Shown here: one piece after another, positions 31,246 to 41,617 of the stretch | Numbering within the stretch: position 1 is the first letter of the stretch | Layout of the letters: each line of letters opens with the position of its first letter | Assembly: GCA_022844485.1 (NCBI GenBank) | Contig: JALHLQ010000015.1 | Location: 1-64,000, forward strand | Length of the DNA: 64,000 bases | Source: Xanthobacteraceae bacterium | GTDB taxonomy: Bacteria > Pseudomonadota > Alphaproteobacteria > Rhizobiales > Xanthobacteraceae | Reading direction: 5' to 3' | Position numbers and translations under genes: made by a program | Notes under the pieces: generated by a model | The model's input: only the letters and a program-made list of their open reading frames with translations | Database searches by the model: none | What the model was told of the DNA's origin: nothing

Positions 31246-33428
31246 TGCGATGGCTCGACCGTGATATCGAGGTTGCCAAGCCGGTCGACGAGAAGGCGAT
31301 CGCCCGGGGCGAGCACGGTCGTCGAGGCATATTCGCAGACCAGCGCCGGCCCGCCGATGCGATGGCCGGCCAGGAGTCGGTTGCGGTGATAAACGGGAGC
31401 GTCGCGCCGGCCGCCGAGAATCCCGAACTCGACGGGGCGCGAACCGATCAGCGCGGCATCGGCATCGGCTTTGTCCGAGCTTTCGATCGGCGCTTGCCGC
31501 GGCTTCGGAATCGCCCCGATCACGGACAGCCGCAGGCTTACGACTTCGGCGCCTTCGTCGGGAGAGGCATAGCCGTAGCGTTGCGCGTGGACTTCGTCGA
31601 AACGGGCCTTGATGCCGGCGATATCGCGCGCGGCGAACAATTCGCCCGGTATCTCGACGGCGACCGCGTGCTCCTGGCCGATATAGCGCATGTCGGCGGC
31701 GTATTTCAGCTGGAGGTCCGCGATATTGGCGGCCGCGTTGCGAACTTCTTCCGATCCGCGGCGGCGCATCTCCTCGAAGATCCGGTCGAAGGTTTCGAAC
31801 GGCGCATCGGACAGGCAGGCAAAGAGCGTGCGCACGAAGTCGCGGCGCAAGTCGGTCACCAGCATGCCGTAAGCCGAGAAATGCCCCGGCGCGTTCGGGA
31901 TGATGACGCGCGCAATCTGCAGCTCGCGCGCGACGAGGGCGGCGTGCAGCGGGCCCGCTCCGCCATAGGCGACCATGGCGAAGTCGCGAGCATCGAGGCC
32001 GCGTTCGGTGGTGACGCGCTTGACGACATTGGCCATCTGCGTAACCGCGATGCGAATGATCCCGTCCGCTGCGTCGCCGAGGGACAGACCAAGCGGCTCG
32101 GCGATCTTCTCGCGCAGCGCCTTCTGCGCCCCGGCGAGGTCGAGCGTCATTTCGCCACCCAGGAACAGATCGGCGGGCAGCCGCCCCAGCACGAGATTCG
32201 CATCCGTCACCGTCGGCTCGGTACCTCCGCCGCCGTAACACACCGGTCCCGGCACGGCGCCGGCGCTGTCGGGGCCGACCCGGATCGCGCCGCCGGTCAT
32301 CACGCGCGCGATCGAGCCGCCGCCGGTGCCGACCTCCTGGATGTCGATCATCGGCATCTGGATCGGAAGACCTTCCGCGTAGCCGCCGACCATAACCTGG
32401 CCGGCGGTCAGCTCGACTCCGGACAGGATCACGCCGGCTTTCGCCGTCGTGCCGCCCATGTCGAAAGCGATCGCGTTCTTGAGCCCCGTCGCGGCGCAGA
32501 GCTCGCGCGTGCCGATCACGCCGGCGGCCGGACCGGATTCGAGCATGCGGATGCATTCGCGGCTTGCCTGCGAGGCGTCGTACAGCCCGCCGGTGGACTG
32601 CACGACCAGGAACGTGCCGGGAAAGCCGACCTCATCGAGAAACGCGCCGGTCTCGGTGAGATATTCCTGCACGCGCGGTCCGATATAGGCATTGGCGGCG
32701 ACCGTCGAGGTGCGCTCGAACTCGCGGTATTCCTGCGAGAGCTCGTGGGAGGCGGTCACGAACACGCCGGGCAGCCGCCGGCGGAAGAAGTCGCGCGCCC
32801 GGATCTCGTGATCGGGATTGCGATAGGAATGAAGGAAGAGGATCGCGACGGCTTGGATGCGCTCGCGCTCGAGCAGCGCCGCGACCGACGCGAGCTCCGC
32901 GTCATCGAGGGGCCGCAGCACCTCGCCGGAAGGCAGCACCCGCTCGCCCACTTCAAAGCGGAGGGCGCGCTCGATCAGCGGCCGGTGCTTGCGAAAGAAC
33001 AGGTTGTAGGCTTCGGGCCGGTTGACGCGGCCGATCTCATAGATGTCGCGGAACCCGCGTGTCGTGACCAGCGCCGTGCGCGCGCCCTTGCGTTCGAGCA
33101 GCGCGTTGATCGCGACCGTCGTGCCGTGCAGGAACAGATGCGCGTCTGCAAAGGCGGTGCCCGCCTTCTCGACGGCCTTGCCCATGCCGTCGATCAGCCG
33201 CGACGGCGTCGTCAGCGTCTTGCCGAGCTGGATGCGGCCGGTCGTCTCTTCGAAGATCGCAACATCCGTGAACGTGCCGCCGACATCGGACGCAATGCGC
33301 CGCTGCGCCTTGCCTGGCGAAGCCACGCTCACGGGCGCACTCCGCGCGTCGGAGGAGGAAATAGGGGCACGGAGCTCTCCAGCAACGTCGTAGGTAACGG
33401 CATTACCCCCAAGGCTGTCAGCGCGCAT
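31239..33428 (-). CDS. Hydantoinase A/oxoprolinase family protein
   Basis: RIASDVGGTFTDVAIFEE; LLERKGARTALVTTRGFRDIYEIGR; FDMGGTTAKAGVI. Confidence 0.93.
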   Translation of the reverse strand: MRADSLGGNAVTYDVAGELRAPISSSDARSAPVSVASPGKAQRRIASDVGGTFTDVAIFEETTGRIQLGKTLTTPSRLIDGMGKAVEKAGTAFADAHLFLHGTTVAINALLERKGARTALVTTRGFRDIYEIGRVNRPEAYNLFFRKHRPLIERALRFEVGERVLPSGEVLRPLDDAELASVAALLERERIQAVAILFLHSYRNPDHEIRARDFFRRRLPGVFVTASHELSQEYREFERTSTVAANAYIGPRVQEYLTETGAFLDEVGFPGTFLVVQSTGGLYDASQASRECIRMLESGPAAGVIGTRELCAATGLKNAIAFDMGGTTAKAGVILSGVELTAGQVMVGGYAEGLPIQMPMIDIQEVGTGGGSIARVMTGGAIRVGPDSAGAVPGPVCYGGGGTEPTVTDANLVLGRLPADLFLGGEMTLDLAGAQKALREKIAEPLGLSLGDAADGIIRIAVTQMANVVKRVTTERGLDARDFAMVAYGGAGPLHAALVARELQIARVIIPNAPGHFSAYGMLVTDLRRDFVRTLFACLSDAPFETFDRIFEEMRRRGSEEVRNAAANIADLQLKYAADMRYIGQEHAVAVEIPGELFAARDIAGIKARFDEVHAQRYGYASPDEGAEVVSLRLSVIGAIPKPRQAPIESSDKADADAALIGSRPVEFGILGGRRDAPVYHRNRLLAGHRIGGPALVCEYASTTVLAPGDRLLVDRLGNLDITVEPSQC

Positions 33429-33816
33429 GGCGGCTGTCAATAGGCTCCGAGGTCGCCTGCCGCAGGCGATCTGCGAACTGGTTGCCGCCGCCGCTCCAAA
33501 ATCCAATGCGGCTTTCGCCGATGGCGCCGTTCGGCGGCTTGCCGGTTTCAAGCAACGAGAGACCGTTCGACGAGGCGAAGGTTTTGAAGGTTCCTGGACT
33601 AACTATTTTGGACTCGCGCGTTTGGTTTTTAGTTGTTTTGCAGGCGATAACCGGCGTAAGTATTTTCAAGTTCGGGATTGATGTACGCGACCAAGTTGAA
33701 TTTGCCGGCTTGCACTCGCAATCATCGATTGTTATGAGAACGGCGCCCGAAAATAACCAATGGTTGTGATCCGGTTGTGCTGCTTTTGATGCAGTTATTA
33801 GACAGCGGAGTAGAAA

Positions 33817-34155
33817 ATGGTTGCGCGGACGAAATTGAAATCGATGACGAGCGACGAACTTATTGTCCTTCGAAGCCAGATTGACGAAGCGCTGGTCCGG
33901 CAAATCAGTAAAGAGCGTGATGAACTCGACAGAAAACTGGAGCAGGTCGGCAAAAGCGCGCGACCCGGTGTCACGAGAGGCGCAGCCAGGAACGGCCGGC
34001 GCGGCCGGCGCAAGCTGAAAGGGCGCAAGTTGGCGGCAAAATATCGAAACCCGGCTAACCGGAGCGAAACCTGGGCAGGGCGGGGGTTGAAACCCCGATG
34101 GCTGACGGCCGCACTCCGAAAAGGCAAGAAGCTTGAGGATTTTCTGATCAAGTAA
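33817..34155 (+). CDS. H-NS-like nucleoid-associated protein (HvrA/Spb-type)
   Basis: C-terminal KYRNPANRSETWAGRGLKPRWLTAALRKGKKLEDFLI DNA-binding motif. Confidence 0.9.
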   Translation: MVARTKLKSMTSDELIVLRSQIDEALVRQISKERDELDRKLEQVGKSARPGVTRGAARNGRRGRRKLKGRKLAAKYRNPANRSETWAGRGLKPRWLTAALRKGKKLEDFLIK

Positions 34156-34159
34156 ATAT

Positions 34160-34189
34160 TTGAGGCGAGGGGATTTTGTCCCGCCTCAA
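34160..34189 (+). terminator. Hairpin downstream of the hns-like gene
   Basis: TTGAGGCGAGGGGATTTTGTCCCGCCTCAA, an imperfect stem-loop right after the stop codon. Confidence 0.5.
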
Positions 34190-34397
34190 CAATCGCTCAG
34201 ATTAAAACCCGGCCTGCGATTTTCCCTGCTTGCGTTCCTCCTTGGCTGCTGCATGAGCCGCGGAGCAAGGTCGCGTGCGCGGTGAATGGACCGTTCGCGC
34301 GAAGCATGTGCAGAAGGAAGCATCGTCTCGACGGCGTTCGGGCACACCGCCCAATGGGTTGTGAGCGGTACGCGGTGCGCCGTCTGACCTCGGTTCA

Positions 34398-34715
34398 TCA
34401 TTTCGGTGCTTGCGCAAATGACGGGCCGCACGACTCGCGTTGCGTGCTCGGATCGTCCTCTCGCGAAAAGACCATGTATCCGTGCGGGTCGCCTTGCGCG
34501 CTCAGCGCGGCATCGTGAGTAAGGCAAGGCGAGGGCGTAGTCTCGGAAGCGGCCAACGAGGCCGGTTCGATCGTTGCCGCCGTATCGGTTTGGTTTTCGG
34601 GAAAAAGAAGCGCGGCTCCAAGGCCCAATATCAAGACCAGAAGCACCGTGAGCCGATCAGGGCCGTCTCGCGTAACGCGACAGGGGGCCGTCGGAGAATT
34701 GGGGGTCGTGGACAT
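34398..34715 (-). CDS. Small hypothetical membrane protein
   Basis: ORF with one hydrophobic segment (LTVLLVLILGLGAALLFP). Confidence 0.45.
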   Translation of the reverse strand: MSTTPNSPTAPCRVTRDGPDRLTVLLVLILGLGAALLFPENQTDTAATIEPASLAASETTPSPCLTHDAALSAQGDPHGYMVFSREDDPSTQRESCGPSFAQAPK

Positions 34716-34932
34716 GGCGATCACCTGCTTTCGTTGAAGTGATGCTGCGCGGATCGATGGCAGCAGGCGCATGCTTAAGCGGCGGCCGTATCATCGGGTG
34801 TGAGCGCGTCACATTGGTATTGTTTCTTTCGGGCAAGGCTGCGCGTTCCAAAAAACCGCTCCGTGTGAGCGGCCTCACGCTGGAAGCGCCGAATGCCGCG
34901 TAAAAGGCGGGCGTGCTGGACAGGAGGTTGCC

Positions 34933-35376
34933 ATGTCTGTCGACCCGTTGCCGGATTGCCGACCGCCCAGGCGCGACGATCGATTCGCGTTTGCTTCAAT
35001 CCACCCCGAACTCATCGGCGGAAACCTGGCCATACCGCCGGCTGCCCCCGCAAGACCGGCGGTTGCAACCTCTCGGACCGGGGTTTCGAAGCGAACAGCG
35101 GCGAGCCTCTGCTTCGTGATCGCGGTCTTGCTTGTTGTTCCTGTCGTGAACAAATCGCTGCGGACCGAAGCCGCGGAACCCGCCAAGGAGCGAATGGGGG
35201 GCTCGATTTCATGTCCTGATGTGCACCGCATGGCGAAAGAGTCGCTGTCGCAGCTTGTTCGGAGCGCGCGGGATGCCGACCTGCGCAAAGTCAGCGACAG
35301 CATTGCCGCGATGCGGCGCGCGCGGCGAAATTGTGAGGCGGGCCGCGTGGCCGAGGCGGCCGTCGCGCACCGCTGA
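34933..35376 (+). CDS. Hypothetical protein with one TM segment
   Basis: ORF with hydrophobic segment AASLCFVIAVLLVVPVV and ordered C-terminal helix. Confidence 0.5.
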   Translation: MSVDPLPDCRPPRRDDRFAFASIHPELIGGNLAIPPAAPARPAVATSRTGVSKRTAASLCFVIAVLLVVPVVNKSLRTEAAEPAKERMGGSISCPDVHRMAKESLSQLVRSARDADLRKVSDSIAAMRRARRNCEAGRVAEAAVAHR

Positions 35377-35527
35377 ATCGAAACTTGCCTTGGTCCCCTT
35401 GCCCCGGTTTCGCCTGGCAGAATTCTTCTGTGATGCAGTTCACACAGGTTCTTGTCGGCGGATGCTAGGAGCGGGTGCTTGCCATGGAGACAGTGGCCGA
35501 CATCCGAGGCACGAGGAGATCGTTCAC

Positions 35528-35953
35528 ATGGAGATCATGCACGTTCAGTATTTTCTTGCGCTCTGCGAGGAGGGGAATTTTACCCGTGCCGCCCAGCGGT
35601 GCCACGTCTCGCAACCTTCGATTACCAACGCCATCCGGGCGCTCGAGCGCGAGTATGGAGCGCCTTTGTTCGTCCGCAAGCCCGCGCCCGTGCGCCCATC
35701 CGAACTTGGGTTGCTGCTGAAACCGCTCTTCGAGCAAATCGGTGCATGTACGCGTCAAATCAAAACGGAATTGGCGCAATTCAACGACCGCTCAGGAAAC
35801 GGTCCTGCCATCATAAACTTGCATCCGGCAAGGCGCTCCGGCCGGCGGCGGAATTCGGGGGTCAATGGCGCGGCTATGCGAAAAGCCCCTTCCCGTAAAA
35901 CGGTGGAAGGACAGGCGAGTCACGCCACCCGGGATTACGGCACGGTTCCATAA
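35528..35953 (+). CDS. Truncated LysR-type protein (wHTH only)
   Basis: HVQYFLALCEEGNFTRAAQRCHVSQPSITNAIRALEREYGAPLFVRK; ORF ends without an effector domain. Confidence 0.8.
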   Translation: MEIMHVQYFLALCEEGNFTRAAQRCHVSQPSITNAIRALEREYGAPLFVRKPAPVRPSELGLLLKPLFEQIGACTRQIKTELAQFNDRSGNGPAIINLHPARRSGRRRNSGVNGAAMRKAPSRKTVEGQASHATRDYGTVP

Positions 35954-36057
35954 TTGAACACGGTGCCTCTCCTCGCTCCGATCCGCTAAAGGACTGGCGG
36001 TTGAGCCAACACATCCACTACAGTTGGTGCCGCGCGGTGGTGCGTGGAGCGTTGAGT

Positions 36058-36762
36058 ATGCAAGGCGATGACAGGCCTCAGTCGCGCCTCAAAGCGGCTG
36101 ACAAGATCGCATTCCTTCGCAATCATCCGATGTTCGGCGCCCTCGGCGCCGATCTGCTCGAACAGATCGCCTCTTATGCGATCCCGACTGCCTATGTGCG
36201 CGGCAAGACCATCTTCTCCAAGGGAGACCGCGGCTCAAGTCTCTTTGCCGTCATGGAAGGGGCGGTGAAGATCAGCGCGCCGTCAACTCACGGAAAAAGC
36301 GCGGTTCTCAACCACATCCATCCCGGAGAAGTCTTCGGCGAGATCGCCTTGTTCGACGGGGGCGAGCGAACGGCTGATGCAACCGCCGCGACGAATTGCC
36401 GTCTTCTGGTTCTCGATCGTCGCGACTTTCTCCCGCTGGTGCGCGCCAATCCGGAGCTTGCGTTGAAGATCATCCAGGTCCTGTGTTCGCGTCTGCGGCA
36501 CACCACCGAACAGGTCGAAGACGTCGTCTTTCTCAGTCTTCCATCCCGGCTCGCCCGCGTGCTGCTCAAGCTCGCCGCGGGCGAAACGCCGGGCAGGCGA
36601 ATACCCATCACGCAGCTCGAGATCAGCCAGATGATCGGAGCCTCGCGGGAAAGCACGAACAAGCAGTTGCGCGACTGGGAGCAATCCAAGTGGATCAAGA
36701 TCGAGCGAGGCGGAATCGCCGTGCTCTCACCCGGAGCGATCTCAGCCGTTCTCGAGGAGTGA
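36058..36762 (+). CDS. Crp/Fnr family transcriptional regulator
   Basis: cNMP-binding fold (FSKGDRGSSLFAVMEGAVKIS) and ITQLEISQMIGASRESTNKQLRDWEQSKWIKIERGGIAV wHTH. Confidence 0.93.
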   Translation: MQGDDRPQSRLKAADKIAFLRNHPMFGALGADLLEQIASYAIPTAYVRGKTIFSKGDRGSSLFAVMEGAVKISAPSTHGKSAVLNHIHPGEVFGEIALFDGGERTADATAATNCRLLVLDRRDFLPLVRANPELALKIIQVLCSRLRHTTEQVEDVVFLSLPSRLARVLLKLAAGETPGRRIPITQLEISQMIGASRESTNKQLRDWEQSKWIKIERGGIAVLSPGAISAVLEE

Positions 36763-36914
36763 CGATCCGTTATCCGGCCTGGCCGGAGCTCCACGGCTAG
36801 ATCGCCGCGACACGATGGCCCGCGGGTTGTTGTTCCCGCGTCGCCCGATCGATGTCCGCACGGAGCCCGATGGAACTGCCCGGAACAGAGCACGCCACCT
36901 CGCGTTAGCGGTGC

Positions 36915-38210
36915 ATGGTTTTGCGTATGTTTGGGTTCTGCAGGTCGCCCTGGAGGCGCAGGATCGGCGGCTTCCTGCTCGCCATTGCCACTGTTGCGGC
37001 GGCCATCGGGTCGACCGCAGAGGCGGCGCGCAAGCGCCCGAATGCGAAACTGGAGGTTTCCGATACGGCTTCGGCGGCGAAGAACCTCGCGCGCCCTCAG
37101 TTCGATGCGGACGATCAAAGCGCCGCAGACATCCATGGCATCCCGAATGCGCGTTTTTGGGGCGATTCGGTCGATGCGTTTGCGCGGGCCTTGCCGGCCC
37201 AGCCCGGTCCTTGGCTGGCCTTGTCCGGCGGCGGCGCAGACGGGGCTTTCGGCGCCGGTCTGCTGGTCGGCTGGAGCGGAAAGGACCGGCCCGAATTCAG
37301 CGTGGTGACAGGCGTGAGCGCGGGCGCGTTGATCGCGCCCTATGCGTTTCTCGGGTCGGACCACGACAAGACGTTGCGCGACATATTCACAACGCTCACC
37401 GCCGCGGACATTTTCGAACACGGCGCAACCGGCGAAAGCCTGCTCGACACTTGGCCGCTGAGGCGATTGATCCGGCGGCACGTCACGCCCGAATTGCTCG
37501 CCGAGGTCGCAGCCGCGCATCAGAGCGGGCGGCGGCTGTTCGTCGTCACCATGAATATGGATGCGGAACGTCCAGTGGTGTGGAATATGGGGGCGATCGC
37601 CGAAAGCGGCGGCGAGTCCGCGCTCGAACTCTTCCGCGACGTCCTCTTTGCCTCGGCTGCAATTCCCGGCGTGTTTCCGCCCGCCATGATCATGGCTGAG
37701 GCGCGGGGGCGGCGCATTCTTGAAATGCATGCCGACGGCAGCCTGAGCGGCCCATTCTATGTGGCACCGGAAGCCGTGCTCGTCGGCACGCAACGATTCC
37801 GTTTGCCGGCGACCGATCTCTACGCCGTGGTGAATACGAAACTGGTCCCGGAATTTGGAAGGGTCGAACGGGACACGCTGTCCATTCTCGCGCGCGGCAT
37901 CGGCTCAGCCTTGAAGATGGCGGCGCGCGGAGAGATCGCCCTCGCGCGAATGCTCGCGCAGCGTCAAGGTATCGGCTTCAACCTCGCCTTCGTACCGTCT
38001 GATTTCGACGGACAGGCGCGCGGACCATTCGACGCCGATTACATGGCGAAGCTGTTTGAGGCCGGGGTTGCACAAGGCCGCTCATCGGCAGCCTTCCAAC
38101 AGGGGCCGGCGCGGCCGGACGAGAATGGACAGGTTGCCGCTTCACCGCGGGATCGCACGACCGGCTCGGGATCCTCCGGCGCGCAAGAGGCGGATCGCGT
38201 CAGCCGCTAA
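36915..38210 (+). CDS. Patatin-like phospholipase family protein, secreted or lipoprotein-like
   Basis: LALSGGGADGAFGAGLL; GVSAG (GxSxG); HADGS. Confidence 0.9.
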   Translation: MVLRMFGFCRSPWRRRIGGFLLAIATVAAAIGSTAEAARKRPNAKLEVSDTASAAKNLARPQFDADDQSAADIHGIPNARFWGDSVDAFARALPAQPGPWLALSGGGADGAFGAGLLVGWSGKDRPEFSVVTGVSAGALIAPYAFLGSDHDKTLRDIFTTLTAADIFEHGATGESLLDTWPLRRLIRRHVTPELLAEVAAAHQSGRRLFVVTMNMDAERPVVWNMGAIAESGGESALELFRDVLFASAAIPGVFPPAMIMAEARGRRILEMHADGSLSGPFYVAPEAVLVGTQRFRLPATDLYAVVNTKLVPEFGRVERDTLSILARGIGSALKMAARGEIALARMLAQRQGIGFNLAFVPSDFDGQARGPFDADYMAKLFEAGVAQGRSSAAFQQGPARPDENGQVAASPRDRTTGSGSSGAQEADRVSR

Positions 38211-38251
38211 AGCGGTGACGCGGAGCGCCGGTGGATCGCTTCTCTCGACAT

Positions 38252-39259
38252 TTATTGCGCCACAACGCCGGCGGCCTTGATCACCGGCGTCCATTTCTCG
38301 ATTTCACTGGCGACGAGCCGCTTCAGCGCGGCCGGTCCGCGCTCTCTCGGGATCACCGCGCCAATGTCTTCGAGCTTCTTGCGCGTGGACGGATCGGACA
38401 GGGCCTTGTCCGCCGCCGCTGCAAGCCGCTCGATGACCGGGGCGGGGGTGCCCTTCGGCGCAAACATCGCGTTCCAGCCGGAGGCGAGAAATTGCGGGAG
38501 ACCGGCTTCACCGGTGGTCGGGATGTCGGGAAGCGCGAAGGAGCGGGCGGGAAGGGCGATCGCAAGCGCCTTGATGTTGCCGGCCTGCACCTGCGGCACG
38601 GTATGCGGAATCTGGTCGCACATGAAATCATGCACGCCGGCGACGAGATCCTGCAGCGCAGGGCCGGAGCCGCGGTAAGCCACCATCGGCGAGCGCGCGC
38701 CAATGAGAGAGGTGAACAAGAGGCAGCTTACATGCGACGTCGACCCGACGCCGCCATGACCGTTGTTCAGCTTCGAGGGATCGCTCTTGATCAGCGCGAT
38801 CAGTTGCTGCAGCGTCGACACCGGCAGCGTCTTTTTGGCGAAGATGCCGATCGGGGTATCGGTGAGCTGGCTGACATGCTCGAAATCGTTGAGCGGATCG
38901 TAAGCCAGGTTCGGGTAGAGCGCGGGCGCCGCGCCATGCGTCCCCATTTGACCGACCAGCACCGTGTACCCGTCCGGCGTTGCGCGGGAGGCGCGCAGCG
39001 AACCGGTCGTGCCGCCGGCGCCTCCGGTATTCTCGACGACAAGCTGCTGGCCCAGCGTCGTGCTCATGTGTTCGAGCACGATGCGCGCCACGACATCCGT
39101 GTTTCCGCCGGGCGGGTAGGGAACGATGACCGTGATCGGACGATTGGGATAGGCCTGCGCCAGCGCCATCGAAGCGACCGCGAGCAAGGCTACCGCGCTC
39201 AAACCCATGCGGATGAAGCCCATCGCGCGAACTCCCGATTCAGCGCCGACCTGCCGCAC
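38252..39259 (-). CDS. Bug-family tripartite tricarboxylate transporter substrate-binding protein
   Basis: AYPNRPITVIVPYPPGGNTDVVARIVLEHMSTTLGQQLVVENTGGAGG. Confidence 0.92.
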   Translation of the reverse strand: MRQVGAESGVRAMGFIRMGLSAVALLAVASMALAQAYPNRPITVIVPYPPGGNTDVVARIVLEHMSTTLGQQLVVENTGGAGGTTGSLRASRATPDGYTVLVGQMGTHGAAPALYPNLAYDPLNDFEHVSQLTDTPIGIFAKKTLPVSTLQQLIALIKSDPSKLNNGHGGVGSTSHVSCLLFTSLIGARSPMVAYRGSGPALQDLVAGVHDFMCDQIPHTVPQVQAGNIKALAIALPARSFALPDIPTTGEAGLPQFLASGWNAMFAPKGTPAPVIERLAAAADKALSDPSTRKKLEDIGAVIPRERGPAALKRLVASEIEKWTPVIKAAGVVAQ

Positions 39260-39322
39260 CGCTCACGATAGCCGCTTTCAGCGCGGCCGGCGAGCAGGCG
39301 CGCGAGGGGCGGCCCTTCGATC

Positions 39323-40453
39323 TCACGTCGCCGCCAGGCCGACGCCGGCGGCTGTCTCGACGGAGACCCGCCAGTTCAGCGTCGTCTCGATCACATGGCG
39401 GGCGAGCGCCCGGCGGGAATGATGTTCGAGCACATGCCCGCGCGCCGCCGCAGCCATCGCGAGCAGCCGCGGCTTGTCGGCCAGCGCGCTAGCGACCGCA
39501 GCCGACAGCGCGCCGCGTTCGACGTCGTAGTAGATGGCGTGCTCGTTTCGCCGCAGCGGTTCGTGCCGCTCGATCGTGGGCTGGTTGATGACCGGCACCG
39601 AGCCGCAGGCCGCGGCTTCGTAGTGGCGGAAGCAGTCCCAGCCGAGGCCCTCGGGCGACCAGACAAGCCAGGCGCGCGCGCAGCGCGCGTAGAACTCGGC
39701 GCGCGGCAGGGACTGCTCGGGAATGTCGATGCTGTATCCGTTCGCCCGCAACGCCATCAGCTCCGCAAAGCCGCGTTCGCGCACGAAAGAGGTGTTCTGC
39801 ACCTGGCCGGCGAAGAACACGTCCGTCGTCTTTTCCGCGGGAGCGGACGGCGGCTCGAACTGCGGCGGCAGTCCCAGTGACATCGGCCTGATCTTCTCGA
39901 CGCGCCGTTTCTGACGCTGCGAGCGGCGAAAGCGCGGCGTCGGCAGGTTGGCGTGGGCCGTCTTAAGAAAAAGCCGCCAATAATCTGGCGGCAGCTCGCG
40001 CTTGAAATAGACGCGCGCGCGGTCGAGCAGAAACACATGGCTGCGCTGAATCACCGGCAGATCCTCGAGATCGAGCACGGCTACGGGCGCGTTCGCGCCA
40101 AAGCGCAGCACCTGCGGACCGAACATGCGCGCGATCGGGAGGTGTCCCTGCAAGGTCCTGCGATCGAACACGGCGCGGCTCAACCAGCGCCAGTGCCACG
40201 GCGCGTAGAAGGTCGGGTGACACACGATGAGCGAGGTCGACGGATCGCGGACCATGCGGGCGAGCAGCGGCAGGGTGCGGAGCGACACGGGATAGACGCC
40301 CTTATGCGGGTCCGCTTCAGGCGCGACAAAGCTGGTCGAAAAATACGTCGTCCGATCCGGAAGCGCGTCCTTCAAAAAAGGGCCTCCGATCTCGACGATT
40401 TTCAGCGATGAAAGCGCGTTCACGACGGCCTGATCAAGGTTTGTCCCGGTCAC
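39323..40453 (-). CDS. Glycosyltransferase (exostosin/GT1-like)
   Basis: C-terminal AWLVWSPEGLGWDCFRHYEAAACGSVPVINQPTIERHEPL resembles GT family motifs. Confidence 0.7.
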   Translation of the reverse strand: MTGTNLDQAVVNALSSLKIVEIGGPFLKDALPDRTTYFSTSFVAPEADPHKGVYPVSLRTLPLLARMVRDPSTSLIVCHPTFYAPWHWRWLSRAVFDRRTLQGHLPIARMFGPQVLRFGANAPVAVLDLEDLPVIQRSHVFLLDRARVYFKRELPPDYWRLFLKTAHANLPTPRFRRSQRQKRRVEKIRPMSLGLPPQFEPPSAPAEKTTDVFFAGQVQNTSFVRERGFAELMALRANGYSIDIPEQSLPRAEFYARCARAWLVWSPEGLGWDCFRHYEAAACGSVPVINQPTIERHEPLRRNEHAIYYDVERGALSAAVASALADKPRLLAMAAAARGHVLEHHSRRALARHVIETTLNWRVSVETAAGVGLAAT

Positions 40454-40581
40454 GCTCCCTTAGCCCCGGGATAAGTCCAACACAAACGAAAGCTGCCGGC
40501 AGGCATGCTCATCAGGGTTGCGACGGTGCCTCAATCGTGCTCATCACTCGGTTCGAGTAGGGGTCTGGTCGGGGGGAGTTC

Positions 40582-41526
40582 ATGCGCGACGATGGCCGCA
40601 TTGTGGTGACCGGCGGGGCCGGGTTCATCGGCTCGCACCTGTGCGAGCGTTTGATTGCGGCGGACTACGAGGTCCTTTGCGTCGATAATTACTATACCGG
40701 AAGGCGGCGCAATATCGAGCATCTCTTGCGCGAGCCGCGGTTCGAGGCGATGCGCCACGACGTGACGTTTCCGCTCTATGTCGAAGCCGACCAGATCTAC
40801 AATCTCGCCTGTCCGGCCTCGCCGATCCATTATCAGTTCGACCCGGTGCAGACGCTGAAGACCAGCGTGCACGGGGCCATCAACATGCTTGGCCTCGCCA
40901 AGCGCGTGAAGGCGAAAATCCTGCAGGCGTCGACCAGCGAAGTCTACGGCGATCCCGAGGTGCATCCGCAGCCGGAGAGCTATTGGGGACACGTGAATCC
41001 GATCGGGTTGCGCGCCTGTTACGACGAGGGCAAGCGCGCCGCCGAGACGCTGTTTCACGATTATCATCGCCAGCACGGCGTGCGCATCAAGGTGGCGCGG
41101 ATCTTCAACACCTATGGACCGCGCATGCATCCGAACGATGGACGCGTGGTGTCGAACTTCATCGTTCAGGCACTGGAAGGAAAGCCGATCACGCTCTATG
41201 GCGACGGCAGCCAGACGCGTTCGTTCTGCTACGTCAGCGATCTGGTCGAGGCGATCCAGTGTCTGATGGCGACGCCCGATCAAATGATCGGGCCGATGAA
41301 TCTCGGCAACCCGACCGAGTTCTCGATCCGGCAACTCGCCGAGCTCGTCATCCGGATGACCGGATCGACCTCACGGCTCGAATTCGCGCCGCTGCCGCCG
41401 GACGATCCGAAGCAGCGGCAGCCTGACATCACGCTTGCGCGCTCGGCGCTGCAATGGGAGCCGAAGGTCGCGCTCGAAGACGGCTTGAAGGATACGATCG
41501 GATATTTCCGGTGGTTGTTGAAGTAG
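40582..41526 (+). CDS. UDP-glucuronate decarboxylase-like NAD-dependent epimerase/dehydratase
   Basis: [54 protein letters not shown]. Confidence 0.92.
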   Translation: MRDDGRIVVTGGAGFIGSHLCERLIAADYEVLCVDNYYTGRRRNIEHLLREPRFEAMRHDVTFPLYVEADQIYNLACPASPIHYQFDPVQTLKTSVHGAINMLGLAKRVKAKILQASTSEVYGDPEVHPQPESYWGHVNPIGLRACYDEGKRAAETLFHDYHRQHGVRIKVARIFNTYGPRMHPNDGRVVSNFIVQALEGKPITLYGDGSQTRSFCYVSDLVEAIQCLMATPDQMIGPMNLGNPTEFSIRQLAELVIRMTGSTSRLEFAPLPPDDPKQRQPDITLARSALQWEPKVALEDGLKDTIGYFRWLLK

Positions 41527-41617
41527 AACCTTCTTGCGGGTCTCGTTGCGCATCGCTCCACTTGCCGGGGATGCGGGCCAGCGGCCCGCTAAGCTTGCTG
41601 TCCTTAATCTTTTGCGA

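Noticed and set aside
29152-31389. 745-aa plus-strand ORF opposite hydantoinase B
   Set aside because: Shadow ORF caused by GC3 bias
31227-33443. 738-aa plus-strand ORF opposite hydantoinase A
   Set aside because: Shadow ORF, antisense to a well-supported gene
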